A stretch of 64,000 nucleotides of DNA, from contig NZ_FONV01000003.1 of the NCBI RefSeq assembly GCF_900113015.1, forward strand, positions 186,001 to 250,000. The letters run 5' to 3'. The notes under the pieces were generated by a model that worked only from the letters and a program-made list of their open reading frames with translations, did no database searches and was not told where the DNA came from. Each line of letters starts with the position of its first letter. The first letter of the stretch is position 1. The stretch comes from Actinoplanes philippinensis. GTDB taxonomy: Bacteria; Actinomycetota; Actinomycetes; Mycobacteriales; Micromonosporaceae. The translations under genes and the position numbers were made by a program. Positions 8,632 to 17,373 of the stretch are shown here, in pieces.

Positions 8632-10494
8632 TCACGGCAGGGTCCAGCGCTGGTTGTCCCCGGCGAAGCAGTCCCAGATCTGCAGCTTCGTGCCGTCGGC
8701 CGAGGACGGCCCGGTGGCGTCCAGGCATTTGCCGAGGGAACGCAGCGTGCCGTCGGTACCCGAGGTCCACTGCTGGGCCGCGGTGCCGTTGCAGTCGTAG
8801 ATCTGGACCTTCGTGCCGTTGACGCCGGCCGCGGCGTTGACGTCGAGGCACTTGCCGAGGGCGCGGATCGTGCCGTCCGAGCCGACGGTCCAGGTCTGGG
8901 CGGTCGAGCCGTTGCATGTCCAGAGCTGCACCTGGGTGCCGTTGGCCGAGGACGCCCCGGGCACGTCGACGCACTTGCCCCCGAAGCCGGTGATCGGGCC
9001 CGAGCGGGCCGGGCCGGCGCCCGCGTCGCCCGCGCCGGCCCACACGTAGGTGGCGGTGGTCTTGGCCGGCAGGGTGCTGGTGAACTGCCGGGCGCCGGCG
9101 CGCAGCGTGACGGCCTGGTTCGACGCGGTCTGGTTGACGACCACGGTGACCAGGGAGTTGTCGGGGTTCACGAAGGCAACGTTGGTGACCGTGCCGGCCG
9201 AGCCGTAACCGGTGGCGACGCGTTTCGCGCCGGCCTGCACGAACTTGGAGAACTGGGCGACCATGTTGAAGTCGGGGGTCTTCCAGAACGTGTCGGGGTT
9301 CGACGTGCTCTGCACCAGCATCGTCGGGTCGGGTGAGCCGCTCCAGCGTTCCGGGGAGCGGTTCTGGTCGAGCATCGAGACCCAGCCCTGGTAGAGGGTG
9401 GACTGGTTGCGGAAGTACTGGACGATCCGGTCGGCGCCCGCGGTGCCCCAGACGGAGCGTTCGGTCATCAGCACGTCCTTGTCGGGGTACTGCGCCTTGA
9501 CGGCCGCCATCTCCGACGGGTCGCCGGCGTAGTCGTGGAAGGCGATCCCGTCGACCGAGGAGCGCGCGTCGGCGGTGAGGACCCCTTGGGCGTACGCGAG
9601 ACCCTCGCTGAAGTTGTGGTCGAACGCCCAGATCTTCGTCGCGCCCAGCCCGTTGGCGGTGAGTTCGGCACGCAGCGCGATCGCGAGCCGCCGTTCCTGG
9701 TCGGCGGTGACCCGCATGCCCGGGTAGTCGGCGGGCTCGAACAGCGGCTCGTTCTGCAGGGTCAGGCCGTGGATCGGGATGCCCTGTGCGGCGTACGCCT
9801 GGATCGATCGGCGGTAGTAGGCGGCCAGGGTGGGGATGTGCTGGTCGAGCAGGCTGCCGGTGATGAGCGAGTTGCTGCTCTTCATCCAGGCCGGGGCCGA
9901 CCACGCGCTCGCGAAGATCTTCAGGTTCGGGTTGATCGTCAACGCCTCGCGCAGCGTGGAGATGATCCGGTGGTCGATGTCGCGCTGGATGGAGAAGCGC
10001 GACAGCGACGGATCGGCGGCGCCGTCGTCGTAGGTGTAGAAGTCGTGCGAGGTGAAGTCGCTGGTGCCGAAGGTGATCCGGGCGACGTTGAAGCCGGCGC
10101 CGGCGCCCGGGTCGACGAGGGTGCGCAGCGCGCTGGTACGGCCGGCCGCGCTCATCCGGGCCAGGTTGAAGATCGTCGACTCCTCCAGGGAGGAGCCGAC
10201 GCCGAGCACGGTCTGGAACCTCTGATCGGTGTCGACGGTGATGGTGGCGGCGCCGGCGGCAGCGGTGGTGGCGAGGTCGGCCTGCCGGCTGAGCTGGTAC
10301 GGCGTGCCGGCCAGCCCGGTGGCGGGGCTGGTGTACCAGTTGGCGTTCTTCGGCTCGTAGCCCGCGGTGCGTGACTCGGAGCTGAACCACACCTGCACGC
10401 TCGCGGCGGGGGCGGCCTGCGCGGCCTGGGGGACGGCGAGCCCGGCGGTGGCGAGCAGGCCCGCTACCAGGGCGGTGAAACGGGGACGGGTCAT
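8632..10494 (-). CDS. Secreted GH30-family glycosidase with C-terminal ricin-type lectin
   Basis: 620 residues with a signal peptide (FTALVAGLLATAGLAVPQAAQA) and a GH30 barrel. The likely acid/base is Glu249 in LTLQNEP and the nucleophile Glu345 in LMTERSVWG. A beta-sandwich follows, then from about residue 495 a ricin-B-type lectin of three repeats (GGKCVDV, LGKCLDV, LGKCLDA and QXW boxes). GH30 enzymes hydrolyse beta-glucosyl, beta-xylosyl or beta-1,6-glucan bonds; which applies is unknown. ATG at 10494 starts the signal peptide and follows GGAGAGGCC. It lies downstream of the csn-like operon but has its own promoter, and its lectin closely matches that of the chitosanase. Confidence 0.9.
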   Translation of the reverse strand: MTRPRFTALVAGLLATAGLAVPQAAQAAPAASVQVWFSSESRTAGYEPKNANWYTSPATGLAGTPYQLSRQADLATTAAAGAATITVDTDQRFQTVLGVGSSLEESTIFNLARMSAAGRTSALRTLVDPGAGAGFNVARITFGTSDFTSHDFYTYDDGAADPSLSRFSIQRDIDHRIISTLREALTINPNLKIFASAWSAPAWMKSSNSLITGSLLDQHIPTLAAYYRRSIQAYAAQGIPIHGLTLQNEPLFEPADYPGMRVTADQERRLAIALRAELTANGLGATKIWAFDHNFSEGLAYAQGVLTADARSSVDGIAFHDYAGDPSEMAAVKAQYPDKDVLMTERSVWGTAGADRIVQYFRNQSTLYQGWVSMLDQNRSPERWSGSPDPTMLVQSTSNPDTFWKTPDFNMVAQFSKFVQAGAKRVATGYGSAGTVTNVAFVNPDNSLVTVVVNQTASNQAVTLRAGARQFTSTLPAKTTATYVWAGAGDAGAGPARSGPITGFGGKCVDVPGASSANGTQVQLWTCNGSTAQTWTVGSDGTIRALGKCLDVNAAAGVNGTKVQIYDCNGTAAQQWTSGTDGTLRSLGKCLDATGPSSADGTKLQIWDCFAGDNQRWTLP

Positions 10495-10540
10495 GCGGCG
10501 GTGGCCTCTCCGCTCAGTCGAAATCGTAAAGAAACTGAAC

Positions 10541-10573
10541 GGAAATCTTTCCCACGCCATCGGGACGAGTCAA
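10541..10573 (-). promoter_or_regulatory. Promoter of the GH30 gene with palindrome over the -10 box
   Basis: On the reverse strand, TTGACT (10573-10568), 17 bases, then AAAGAT (10550-10545). The -10 box sits inside the palindrome GGAAATCTTTCC (10541-10552), a plausible repressor operator. The repressor is unknown. Confidence 0.5.
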
Positions 10574-10657
10574 TGACGCGGGCTCCCCCGGCCGTTGCGG
10601 AACCACGGAAACCTGTGAAACACCGCATCGGCCGCGGGCGCCCGGAGCCGGCGGACG

Positions 10658-11638
10658 CTACACCGGGGCGGACAGGGCGGCGCGCAGGATCGGCTCGGCG
10701 CCGGGGGCGGCGTCCAGGGTGTCGAGGGCCAGCAGCGCGGCGCCGGTCACCGGCGGGGTGTCCAGCACGGTGACGTCGGCGAGCGGCGCCTGGGCGCGCA
10801 GCCCGCCGACGACCGCGTCGTGCAGTTGCGGGATGCGGGCCTGCAGGACCCCGCCGCCGAGCACCACGGCGTGCGGGGCGGCCAGCAGCCCCAGCCGGGT
10901 GGCGGCGGCCCGGTGCTGCGCCAGGATCTCCGACGCCTGACGGCCGACCAGCGCCGACGCCACCTCGTCACCGGCCGCGGCCGCCTCGAACAGCAGCGTG
11001 GTGAGTTCCGGGATCCGGTCGCGGGACAGGTCGCCCAGGTGCAGGGCGATGCTCACCTCCTCGACGGTGGGCAGCCCGAAGTGGGCGGCGACCGCTGCCG
11101 ACAGGGTGGTGGGCCGGCCCCGGCCGTCCTCGCCGCGAGCGGCCTCGCGCAGCGCGTGCTCGGCCAGGTCGTGGCCGCCGCCCCAGTCACCGGAGATCGG
11201 GCCGAGGGCGACGAACCGGGCGGTACGGCCGTCGGCGGCCCGCCCCACGCAGTTGGTGCCCGCGCCGCAGACCACCGCGACCGCGTCCGGCGCCGGCGTG
11301 CCGGCCCGGAGCAGGGCGAAGCAGTCGTTGTCGACGAGCGCGCGGCGGGCCCAGCGCTGCGCGGTGACCGCCTCGTGCAGACGGGTCACCTCGATCGGCA
11401 GGTCGGCCCCGGCCAGGTAGACCGCGACGGCCTCGATCGGCGTGTCGGCGGCCGGCCCCGCCTGGGCCCGGGCCGCGGCGATCAGCCCCCCGAGCACCTC
11501 GATCGTGCCGTCCAGGCCGATGTTGTGCGGTGACGACGTGCCGCCGCGGACGGTGGCCAGCACCTTGCCGTCGGTGTCGCCGAGGACCACGTCGGTCTTC
11601 GAGTTGCCGCCGTCGACCGCCAGGTACAGGGCGGTCAT
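10658..11638 (-). CDS. csnK: BadF/BadG-type sugar kinase (CsnK-like, N-acetylglucosamine/glucosamine kinase family)
   Basis: 326 residues of the ASKHA ATPase fold. The phosphate-1 loop is VDGGNSKTDVVLGD, and the GAGTNCVG motif and DWGGGHDLAEHAL are typical of N-acetylglucosamine kinases of the BadF/BadG/BcrA/BcrD family. It is expected to phosphorylate glucosamine or N-acetylglucosamine released from imported oligosaccharides. Its ATG overlaps the GH4 stop as ATGA (11635-11638), so the two are translationally coupled. It is the last gene of the six-gene operon, matching csnK of Streptomyces; the symbol rests on that order and family. Confidence 0.82.
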   Translation of the reverse strand: MTALYLAVDGGNSKTDVVLGDTDGKVLATVRGGTSSPHNIGLDGTIEVLGGLIAAARAQAGPAADTPIEAVAVYLAGADLPIEVTRLHEAVTAQRWARRALVDNDCFALLRAGTPAPDAVAVVCGAGTNCVGRAADGRTARFVALGPISGDWGGGHDLAEHALREAARGEDGRGRPTTLSAAVAAHFGLPTVEEVSIALHLGDLSRDRIPELTTLLFEAAAAGDEVASALVGRQASEILAQHRAAATRLGLLAAPHAVVLGGGVLQARIPQLHDAVVGGLRAQAPLADVTVLDTPPVTGAALLALDTLDAAPGAEPILRAALSAPV

Positions 11639-12891
11639 CGGGCCCACGCGAGGTGGGTACGGCCGGCCGCGATGAGCTTGTCGGTGAGAGCGTCGGCCTG
11701 CTCGTGCTGCCCGATCAGCGGGTGGGCGAGCAGCGCCCGGTAGACCCGGTCACGTCCACCTCGCAGGGCCGCGTCGAGCGCCAGTTCCTCGTACCCCCAG
11801 GTGTGGGTGATCAACGCGGCCAGATCGGGCGGCAACGCGGTGACCGGAAGCGGCGCCGGCCCGTCGAGGCCCGCCCGGGCCGAGACCTCGATGACGGCGT
11901 CGGCCGGCAGGAACGGGAGGGTGCCGTTGTTGCGGATGTTGACCGAGTGCACCGAGGTGTCGTCGAGTCCGGCGAGGGAGGCGAGGAGCCCGACCGCGGC
12001 TTCGGAGTAGTAGGCGCCGCCGCGTTCGCCGAGCAGGGCGGGTTTCTCGGTGAGGGTGACGTCCCGGTACATGTCGAGCAGGGTCGCCTCGATCTCGGCG
12101 ACACGCCGGCCGCGGGTCTTCGCGCCGCGCGATTCACGCACGTGCTTGTCGTGCTGGTAGAAGTAGGACAGGTAGTAGGACGGCACGGCGCCCAGCATCG
12201 CCACCACCGCGGCCGGGATGTCCACTTCATCAGCGATCTCGGGCAGGTGATCCGCGAGCAGGCCGGGCAGCCGGTCGACGCCGTCCACCAGCGCCGCCCG
12301 CTCCCAGGTCAGATGGTTCAGGCCGATGTGGTCGAGGACCACCGCGGACGGGTCGACGCCCAGGTGACCGGCGAAGCGCCGCTGGAACCCGATCGCCACG
12401 TTGCAGAGACCGACCGCCCGGTGCCCGGCGTCCAGCAGCGCCCTGGTGACGATGCCGACCGGGTTGGTGAAGTCGACGATCCACGCGCCCGGCCTGGCCC
12501 GGCGGCGGACGCGGTCGGCGACGTCGAGGATCACCGGGACGGTGCGCAGCGCCTTGGCCAGCCCGCCGGCCCCGGTGGTTTCCTGCCCGACGCAGCCGCA
12601 GTCGAGCGGGAACGTCTCGTCGGTGATGCGTGCCTGCTGGCCGCCGACGCGCAGCTGGATGACGACGGCGTCGGCGTCGGTGACCCCGGCGTCCAGATCG
12701 GACGTCCAGGTGACCCGGCCATGGTGCCCGTAGTGCCGGAGGATCCGGGCGGCGAACGCCCCGACGATCTCCAGCCGGTCGGCGGCCGGGTCGATCAGCA
12801 CCAGTTCGGAGACGGTCGAGCCGAGCCGGGCGAACCCGTCGACCAGCTCGGGCGTGTAGGTCGATCCGCCTCCGACGACTGCGATTTTCAC
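11635..12891 (-). CDS. csnH: GH4 family 6-phospho-beta-glucosidase-like enzyme (CsnH-like)
   Basis: 418 residues. The NAD-binding start VVGGGSTYTPELVDGF, the metal-binding Cys in LCNVAIGF, the His in GLNHLTW and the FTNPVGIVTRALL motif identify GH4. These enzymes use NAD+ and Mn2+ with transient oxidation at C3, commonly on 6-phosphoglycosides. In this operon it likely cleaves imported glucosamine oligosaccharides or their phosphates. The start is GTG at 12891, overlapping the permease stop as GTGA. Order and neighbours match csnH; the exact substrate is inferred. Confidence 0.85.
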   Translation of the reverse strand: MKIAVVGGGSTYTPELVDGFARLGSTVSELVLIDPAADRLEIVGAFAARILRHYGHHGRVTWTSDLDAGVTDADAVVIQLRVGGQQARITDETFPLDCGCVGQETTGAGGLAKALRTVPVILDVADRVRRRARPGAWIVDFTNPVGIVTRALLDAGHRAVGLCNVAIGFQRRFAGHLGVDPSAVVLDHIGLNHLTWERAALVDGVDRLPGLLADHLPEIADEVDIPAAVVAMLGAVPSYYLSYFYQHDKHVRESRGAKTRGRRVAEIEATLLDMYRDVTLTEKPALLGERGGAYYSEAAVGLLASLAGLDDTSVHSVNIRNNGTLPFLPADAVIEVSARAGLDGPAPLPVTALPPDLAALITHTWGYEELALDAALRGGRDRVYRALLAHPLIGQHEQADALTDKLIAAGRTHLAWAR

Positions 12892-13766
12892 CCTTTGAAT
12901 CCCGTCAGCGTGATGCCCTGCACGAACGAGCGCTGGGCGAAGAAGAAGATGATGATCAGTGGGGCCATGGCCAGCACGGTCGCCGCGGTGACCAGGTTCC
13001 AGTCGACGTGGTGGACGGTCCGGAACGACGCCAGGCCGAGCGAGAGCGTCCACGACTGTTCGTTCTCGCTGGTGTAGAGCAGCGGGCCGTAGTAGTCGTT
13101 CCAGCAGTAGAAGAACTGGAACAGCCCGGCCGCCGCGATGCCGGGGCGGGCCATCGGCAGCACCACCCGCAGCAGGGTCCGCCACTCGCCGCAGCCGTCG
13201 ACCCGGGCCGCGTCGAGGTACTCGCCCGGGATGGTCAGCAGGAACTGCCGGAGCAGGAAGATGCAGAACGCGTCACCGAACAGCGCCGGGATGATCAGCG
13301 GGGCGAGCGAGCCGGTCAGGCCGTAGCGCGCCCACATCAGGTACAGCGGGACGGTCACCACCTGCGGCGGCAGCATCATCACGCAGATCACCACGAGGAA
13401 CATCAGGTTGCGGCCACGGAACCGCAACTTCGCGAGGGCGTACGCCGCGGGCACGCTCGACACGAGGGTGAGGACGGTGGCGGTCACCGCGTACAGCACG
13501 GTGTTGAGCAGGTAGTGCGGCAGCGGGGTGGCCCGGAAGACCCGGAGGTAGTTCTCCGGGTGCCAGGTGTTGGGCCAGTAGTCGCTGGTGAGCGCCTGAT
13601 CGCTGGTCATCAGCGAGAGCAGGACGAGATAGACGACCGGCGTGACGAACATGATCGCCAGCGCGATGGCGATGCTGTGCCGCGCGATCCAGGCGAGCCG
13701 GTTCTGCCGTTTGACGGCCCGGGTGGCGGGCGCCGACGCCACCGGCCGTTCGAGCGTGACCGTCAC
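12888..13766 (-). CDS. csnG: ABC sugar permease, MalG type (CsnG-like)
   Basis: 292 residues with six membrane segments. The binding-protein-dependent EAA loop is in GEYLDAARVDGCGEWRTLLR. It forms the transmembrane channel with the neighbouring MalF-type permease. Start is GTG at 13766, after a strong GGGGAGGAAT site and overlapping the upstream stop as GTGA. No ATPase gene lies in the operon; in Streptomyces such sugar permeases share the ATPase MsiK, and the same is inferred here. Confidence 0.88.
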   Translation of the reverse strand: MTVTLERPVASAPATRAVKRQNRLAWIARHSIAIALAIMFVTPVVYLVLLSLMTSDQALTSDYWPNTWHPENYLRVFRATPLPHYLLNTVLYAVTATVLTLVSSVPAAYALAKLRFRGRNLMFLVVICVMMLPPQVVTVPLYLMWARYGLTGSLAPLIIPALFGDAFCIFLLRQFLLTIPGEYLDAARVDGCGEWRTLLRVVLPMARPGIAAAGLFQFFYCWNDYYGPLLYTSENEQSWTLSLGLASFRTVHHVDWNLVTAATVLAMAPLIIIFFFAQRSFVQGITLTGFKG

Positions 13767-14689
13767 GATTCCTCCCCGGAGAAGGCCTTGGCACGGCGCA
13801 GCAGGATCACCGTGACCGCGAGCGCCACCACGAAGAGCACGATGGCGAGGGCGTTGGCGTAGCCGAGCGCGCTGTACCGGAAGCCGACCGTGTAGAGCCA
13901 CAGCGGATACGTGAACGTGGAGCCCTCCGGGTAGCCGAAGGACTGGGAGATCCCGGCGCCGACGGTGGCCTGGCCGCCGGCGATCGAGCCGGCCACCGCG
14001 GCCTGGTCGAAGTACTGCAGCGTGTAGATGACGCCGGTGACCGCGGCGAAGAGGATCACCGGGCGGATCGTCGGCAGGGTGATCGACCGGAACCTGTGCC
14101 AGGCGTTCGCGCCGTCCAGCGACGCGGCCTCGTACAGGCTCTCCGGGACGCCGAGCACCGCCGCCAGGAAGATGATCATCAGGTCGCCGATCGCCCACAG
14201 CCCGAGCAGCACCAGCGACGGTTTGGCCCAGGCCGGCGAGTTGAACCAGAGCGGCCCGTCGATGCCGATCATCTCGAGGACGTGGTTGACCGGTCCGGTG
14301 CCCGGCTTGAGCAGGTAGACGAACGCGATGGTGGCGGCCACCGGCGGCACCAGGGCGGGCAGGTAGAAGATCGTCCGGAAGAACCCGGCGCCCCGCTTGA
14401 GCTGCACGAGCAGCATCGACAGGCCGATCGCGCCGAGGATGCGGACCGGCACGAAGACCACCACCATCCACAGCGTGTTGCGCACCGCCTGGAGCAGGAA
14501 GGGGTCCTCGGCCATCCGCCGATAATTCTCCGGACCCACCCATCGGGGTACGGAGAGCAGGTCGAACTCGGTGAACGAGAAGTAGATCGCCGAGATCAGT
14601 GGGTAGACGAAGAAGATCGCGATGCCGAGGAGCGCGGGCGCGACGAACGAGAACGTCGTCGCGCCCCGGCGCAGGGAGGTGCCGGTCAC
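13763..14689 (-). CDS. csnF: ABC sugar permease, MalF type (CsnF-like)
   Basis: 308 residues with six membrane segments and an EAA-type loop (PESLYEAASLDGANAWHRF). It pairs with the MalG-type permease to import oligosaccharides delivered by the lipoprotein encoded just upstream. The GTG at 14689 lies four bases after the binding-protein stop. The pairing, order and repressor match the csnEFG transporter for glucosamine oligosaccharides. Confidence 0.88.
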   Translation of the reverse strand: MTGTSLRRGATTFSFVAPALLGIAIFFVYPLISAIYFSFTEFDLLSVPRWVGPENYRRMAEDPFLLQAVRNTLWMVVVFVPVRILGAIGLSMLLVQLKRGAGFFRTIFYLPALVPPVAATIAFVYLLKPGTGPVNHVLEMIGIDGPLWFNSPAWAKPSLVLLGLWAIGDLMIIFLAAVLGVPESLYEAASLDGANAWHRFRSITLPTIRPVILFAAVTGVIYTLQYFDQAAVAGSIAGGQATVGAGISQSFGYPEGSTFTYPLWLYTVGFRYSALGYANALAIVLFVVALAVTVILLRRAKAFSGEES

Positions 14690-14693
14690 CTGG

Positions 14694-16010
14694 TCAGCCG
14701 CCCAGCGACATGACGCTGTTGATCTGCTTGTCCGCCTCGGCCAGCCCCTGGTTCAGGTCGGCCACCTTGCCCGACTGGTAGCCGGTCAGGAACTGCCCGA
14801 AGGTCTCCTGGTAGGCCGGACCGGACTTCGACGGCGGCGAGGTCATCGAGTTCGGGTTGTTGAAGATGTCGATGAAAGCCTTGAAGTTCTGGTCGGCGTT
14901 GAGCCCCGGGTCGGCGATCGCGGTGGTCGTGGTCGGCACGTTCTTCAGCAGGCCGGCCAGTTTGACGACCGCCTTGTCGTCGGTGGTCAGGTACTTGATC
15001 AGCTCCCAGGCGGCCTCGGGGTTCCTGGCGTTCTTGCTGATGCCGACGATGTTGCCGGTCACGTAGCCGCCGCCGTAGCGGGCCGGGTCGGTGGTCGGGA
15101 TCGGCGCCACCCCGTACTTCAGATCGGGGCTCTGGTCGGAGAGGAACGCGAGACGGTACTCGGCGTCGATGTTGATCGCGACCTGGCCCTTCTGGAAGGC
15201 GTTGTCGGCGCTGAACTCGTCACCGAGACTCGCCTTGAACTTGGTCAGCGCGTCGTAGCCGTACCAGTCGACGAGGTTCTTCTGCCAGGTCAGCAGGGTC
15301 TTCCAGCCGGGGTCGGCGCCGACCGCGCTCTTTCCGTCGGCGGTCAGCCACTTGGCGCCGGTGGCCGGGGCGAGGTGGGCCGCCGCGTTCTCGTAGAAGT
15401 CGTAGAGCGGCAGGAACCCGACGGTCTTCAGCGAGCCGTCCGGGTTGCGGACGGTGAGCTTCTTGGCGTACTCGGTCAGCTCGTCGAGGGTCTTCGGCGG
15501 TGTGGTCAGGCCGGCTTTCGCGAACAGGTCCTTGTTGTAGTACATGCCGTACGCGTCGGCGAGGAACGGCATGGCGCACCGCTTGCCGCCGAACTCGGTG
15601 TACGACCGGGTGGTCGCGTTGAGCTTGTCGAGGTCCAGCTTGTCGCGGGCGATGTACGGGTTGAGGTCCACCCACGCGCCCGACGAACAGAACTTGCCGA
15701 CGATGTCGGTCGAGTAGGACAGCCCGATGTCCGGCCCGTTCCCGGCCCCGATCGCCTGGGTGACCTTGGAGTCGTCCTGTCCCGGCTTGACGGTGACCTT
15801 GATGTTCGGGTGGCCGGCCGAGAAGTCCTTGAGCACGTCGTCGATGGCCGCGGCCTCGCGCTCGGTGAAGAAGTGCCAGAGTTCGACTGTTCCGGAGACG
15901 GCGGTCCCGGGGTCGGCGATCTTGTTCTCCTTCGGTGCGGGCGTGCAACCCGCGACCAGTAGACCAGCACTTACCAGGGCAAAAAGGGCACGGGGTATCC
16001 GTTTGTTCAC
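14694..16010 (-). CDS. csnE: Sugar ABC transporter substrate-binding lipoprotein (CsnE-like)
   Basis: 438 residues, with a lipoprotein signal ending LLVAGC and the fold of family 1 extracellular solute-binding proteins (VELWHFFTEREAAAIDDVLK, GYVTGNIVGISKNARNPEAA). It captures oligosaccharides outside the membrane for the two permeases. The start is GTG at 16010, where the signal peptide begins. It is the second gene of the operon, 23 bp after the ROK repressor gene. A chitosan-oligosaccharide ligand is inferred from the adjacent chitosanase, not from binding residues. Confidence 0.87.
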   Translation of the reverse strand: MNKRIPRALFALVSAGLLVAGCTPAPKENKIADPGTAVSGTVELWHFFTEREAAAIDDVLKDFSAGHPNIKVTVKPGQDDSKVTQAIGAGNGPDIGLSYSTDIVGKFCSSGAWVDLNPYIARDKLDLDKLNATTRSYTEFGGKRCAMPFLADAYGMYYNKDLFAKAGLTTPPKTLDELTEYAKKLTVRNPDGSLKTVGFLPLYDFYENAAAHLAPATGAKWLTADGKSAVGADPGWKTLLTWQKNLVDWYGYDALTKFKASLGDEFSADNAFQKGQVAINIDAEYRLAFLSDQSPDLKYGVAPIPTTDPARYGGGYVTGNIVGISKNARNPEAAWELIKYLTTDDKAVVKLAGLLKNVPTTTTAIADPGLNADQNFKAFIDIFNNPNSMTSPPSKSGPAYQETFGQFLTGYQSGKVADLNQGLAEADKQINSVMSLGG

Positions 16011-16033
16011 TGTTCCGGCCTTTCACATGGGGA

Positions 16034-17209
16034 CTAGCTGTCCCGAACGGCGGTGATCAAGGCTTGCCGGACCGCGGCGAGACCGGCGTCGAGAGCGCCG
16101 ACCAGCACCGCGTCGTCTTCGATGGTGGTGACGGCGAACGAACTCTCCAGCGGGGCGGCCCGCCGGAACGCGTGGTTCACCGCGGTGAGCAGGGTGTCGC
16201 CGCCGGCCTGGGCGATCGGGCCGGCGAGCACCACGAGGTAGGGGTCGAGAATGGCGGTGACCGCGGCCAGGCCGACCACGATCCGGTCGGCGAGGGTGTC
16301 GACGAAGTCCTCGGCTCCGGACGCGGCAGCCGCGGCGACCACCTCGGCCGGGGTGCCTCCGGTGACGCCGTTGTCCCGGGCCAGCTCCATGATCGCGGCG
16401 CCGCCGAAGAGGTCCTGGAGGTCGAGCTTGCGGTGCGGGGAGTCGGGTGAGTAGAGCGGCACGTACCCGATCTCGCCGGCGCCCCCGCGGGTGCCGCGCA
16501 GCAGCGTGCCGTTGATGTCGATGGCCAGACCGAGGCCGTCCTGGCCGATCCAGAGCAGCGCGAAGTTCTCCGCGTCCCGGCCCGCGCCGCGCCGCCGCTC
16601 GGCCACCGCGGCCAGGTTCACGTCGTTGTCCACGCCGACCTCGGTGCCGAGCGCGGCGGCGATCGCGGACCGCAGGCCGGGCCGGTCGAAGCCGGGCACG
16701 TCGACCAGGCGGATCGTGTCGGTGCGCGGGTCGTAGGAGCCCGGCACTCCGAGCTGCACGTGCCGGATCAGCCCGGCCTCCACGCCGGCCTGCTCGCGCA
16801 GCCGGCCGGCCAGCTCGGCGATCACGGCCACCGGGTCGGCGCCGAGGAAGTCGACACGCGACTCGAACCGGGACCGGACCGCACCGGTGAGATCGCAGAG
16901 CGCGGCCACCACCGACGGGGTGCCGCTGGTCCCGACGTCACGCACCGAGACGGCGACGGCGTAGGCCGCGTCCGGGTTGGCCGCATAGATCTCGGCGTTC
17001 GGTCCCGGCCGGCCGCTGGCGTGCCCGACGACGTCGACCAGCCCGGCCTCGGTCAGGCGGCGCAGCACCTCGGAGATCGTCGGCGTGGACAGCGCGGTGA
17101 GCTTGCGGAGGTCGGCCCGGGTGAGGTTGCCCGGTTCGAGAAGCAGCTCCAGGGCCGCGCTCTCGTTCATGGCCCGCAGCAGTTTGGACGAGCCGGCCAG
17201 CCGCGCCAT
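16034..17209 (-). CDS. csnR: ROK-family transcriptional repressor (CsnR-like)
   Basis: 391 residues. An N-terminal winged helix (LTRADLRKLTALSTPTISEV, then LRRLTEAGLVDVVGHASGRPGP) precedes a ROK sugar-kinase-like domain (LWIGQDGLGLAIDINGTLLRG, GGAGEIGYVPLY). The usual ROK zinc motif CXCGXXGC is not visible. ATG at 17209 follows GGAGGT with good spacing; upstream in-frame codons would cross the promoter. It leads the operon for oligosaccharide uptake and is divergent from the GH46 chitosanase gene, exactly the arrangement of csnR with csnA. Operator-like TTAACAGT motifs lie at both promoters. Confidence 0.87.
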   Translation of the reverse strand: MARLAGSSKLLRAMNESAALELLLEPGNLTRADLRKLTALSTPTISEVLRRLTEAGLVDVVGHASGRPGPNAEIYAANPDAAYAVAVSVRDVGTSGTPSVVAALCDLTGAVRSRFESRVDFLGADPVAVIAELAGRLREQAGVEAGLIRHVQLGVPGSYDPRTDTIRLVDVPGFDRPGLRSAIAAALGTEVGVDNDVNLAAVAERRRGAGRDAENFALLWIGQDGLGLAIDINGTLLRGTRGGAGEIGYVPLYSPDSPHRKLDLQDLFGGAAIMELARDNGVTGGTPAEVVAAAAASGAEDFVDTLADRIVVGLAAVTAILDPYLVVLAGPIAQAGGDTLLTAVNHAFRRAAPLESSFAVTTIEDDAVLVGALDAGLAAVRQALITAVRDS

Positions 17210-17235
17210 CGGACCTCCGGTAATAGGCAAAGTGT

Positions 17236-17278
17236 TTAACAGTTGCCTCATCCTGTGCCACGGCATTGTCTGCGTCAA
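17236..17278 (-). promoter_or_regulatory. Promoter of the csnR-K-like operon with candidate ROK operator at its transcription start
   Basis: On the reverse strand, TTGACG (17278-17273), a 17-base spacer, then CAGGAT (17255-17250), a good actinobacterial housekeeping promoter. The candidate operator core TTAACAGT (17236-17243 on the + strand), part of the palindrome TGTTTAACA (17233-17241), covers the expected transcription start. Confidence 0.6.
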
Positions 17279-17294
17279 GCCCCATCAGCAAACA

Positions 17295-17323
17295 TTGATA
17301 AAGCTACTTAACAGTCGTAGAGT
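17295..17323 (+). promoter_or_regulatory. Promoter of the GH46 chitosanase gene with candidate ROK operator between -35 and -10
   Basis: TTGATA at 17295-17300, 17 bases, then TAGAGT at 17318-17323. TTAACAGT recurs at 17308-17315 in the spacer, a position that would block RNA polymerase. Only this half-site is conserved; the opposite half is weak. Confidence 0.6.
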
Positions 17324-17373
17324 CCGTCCCCAACGCGCGCGCCACCCCTCGTTCCCCCTCTCACAGGAGCGCC

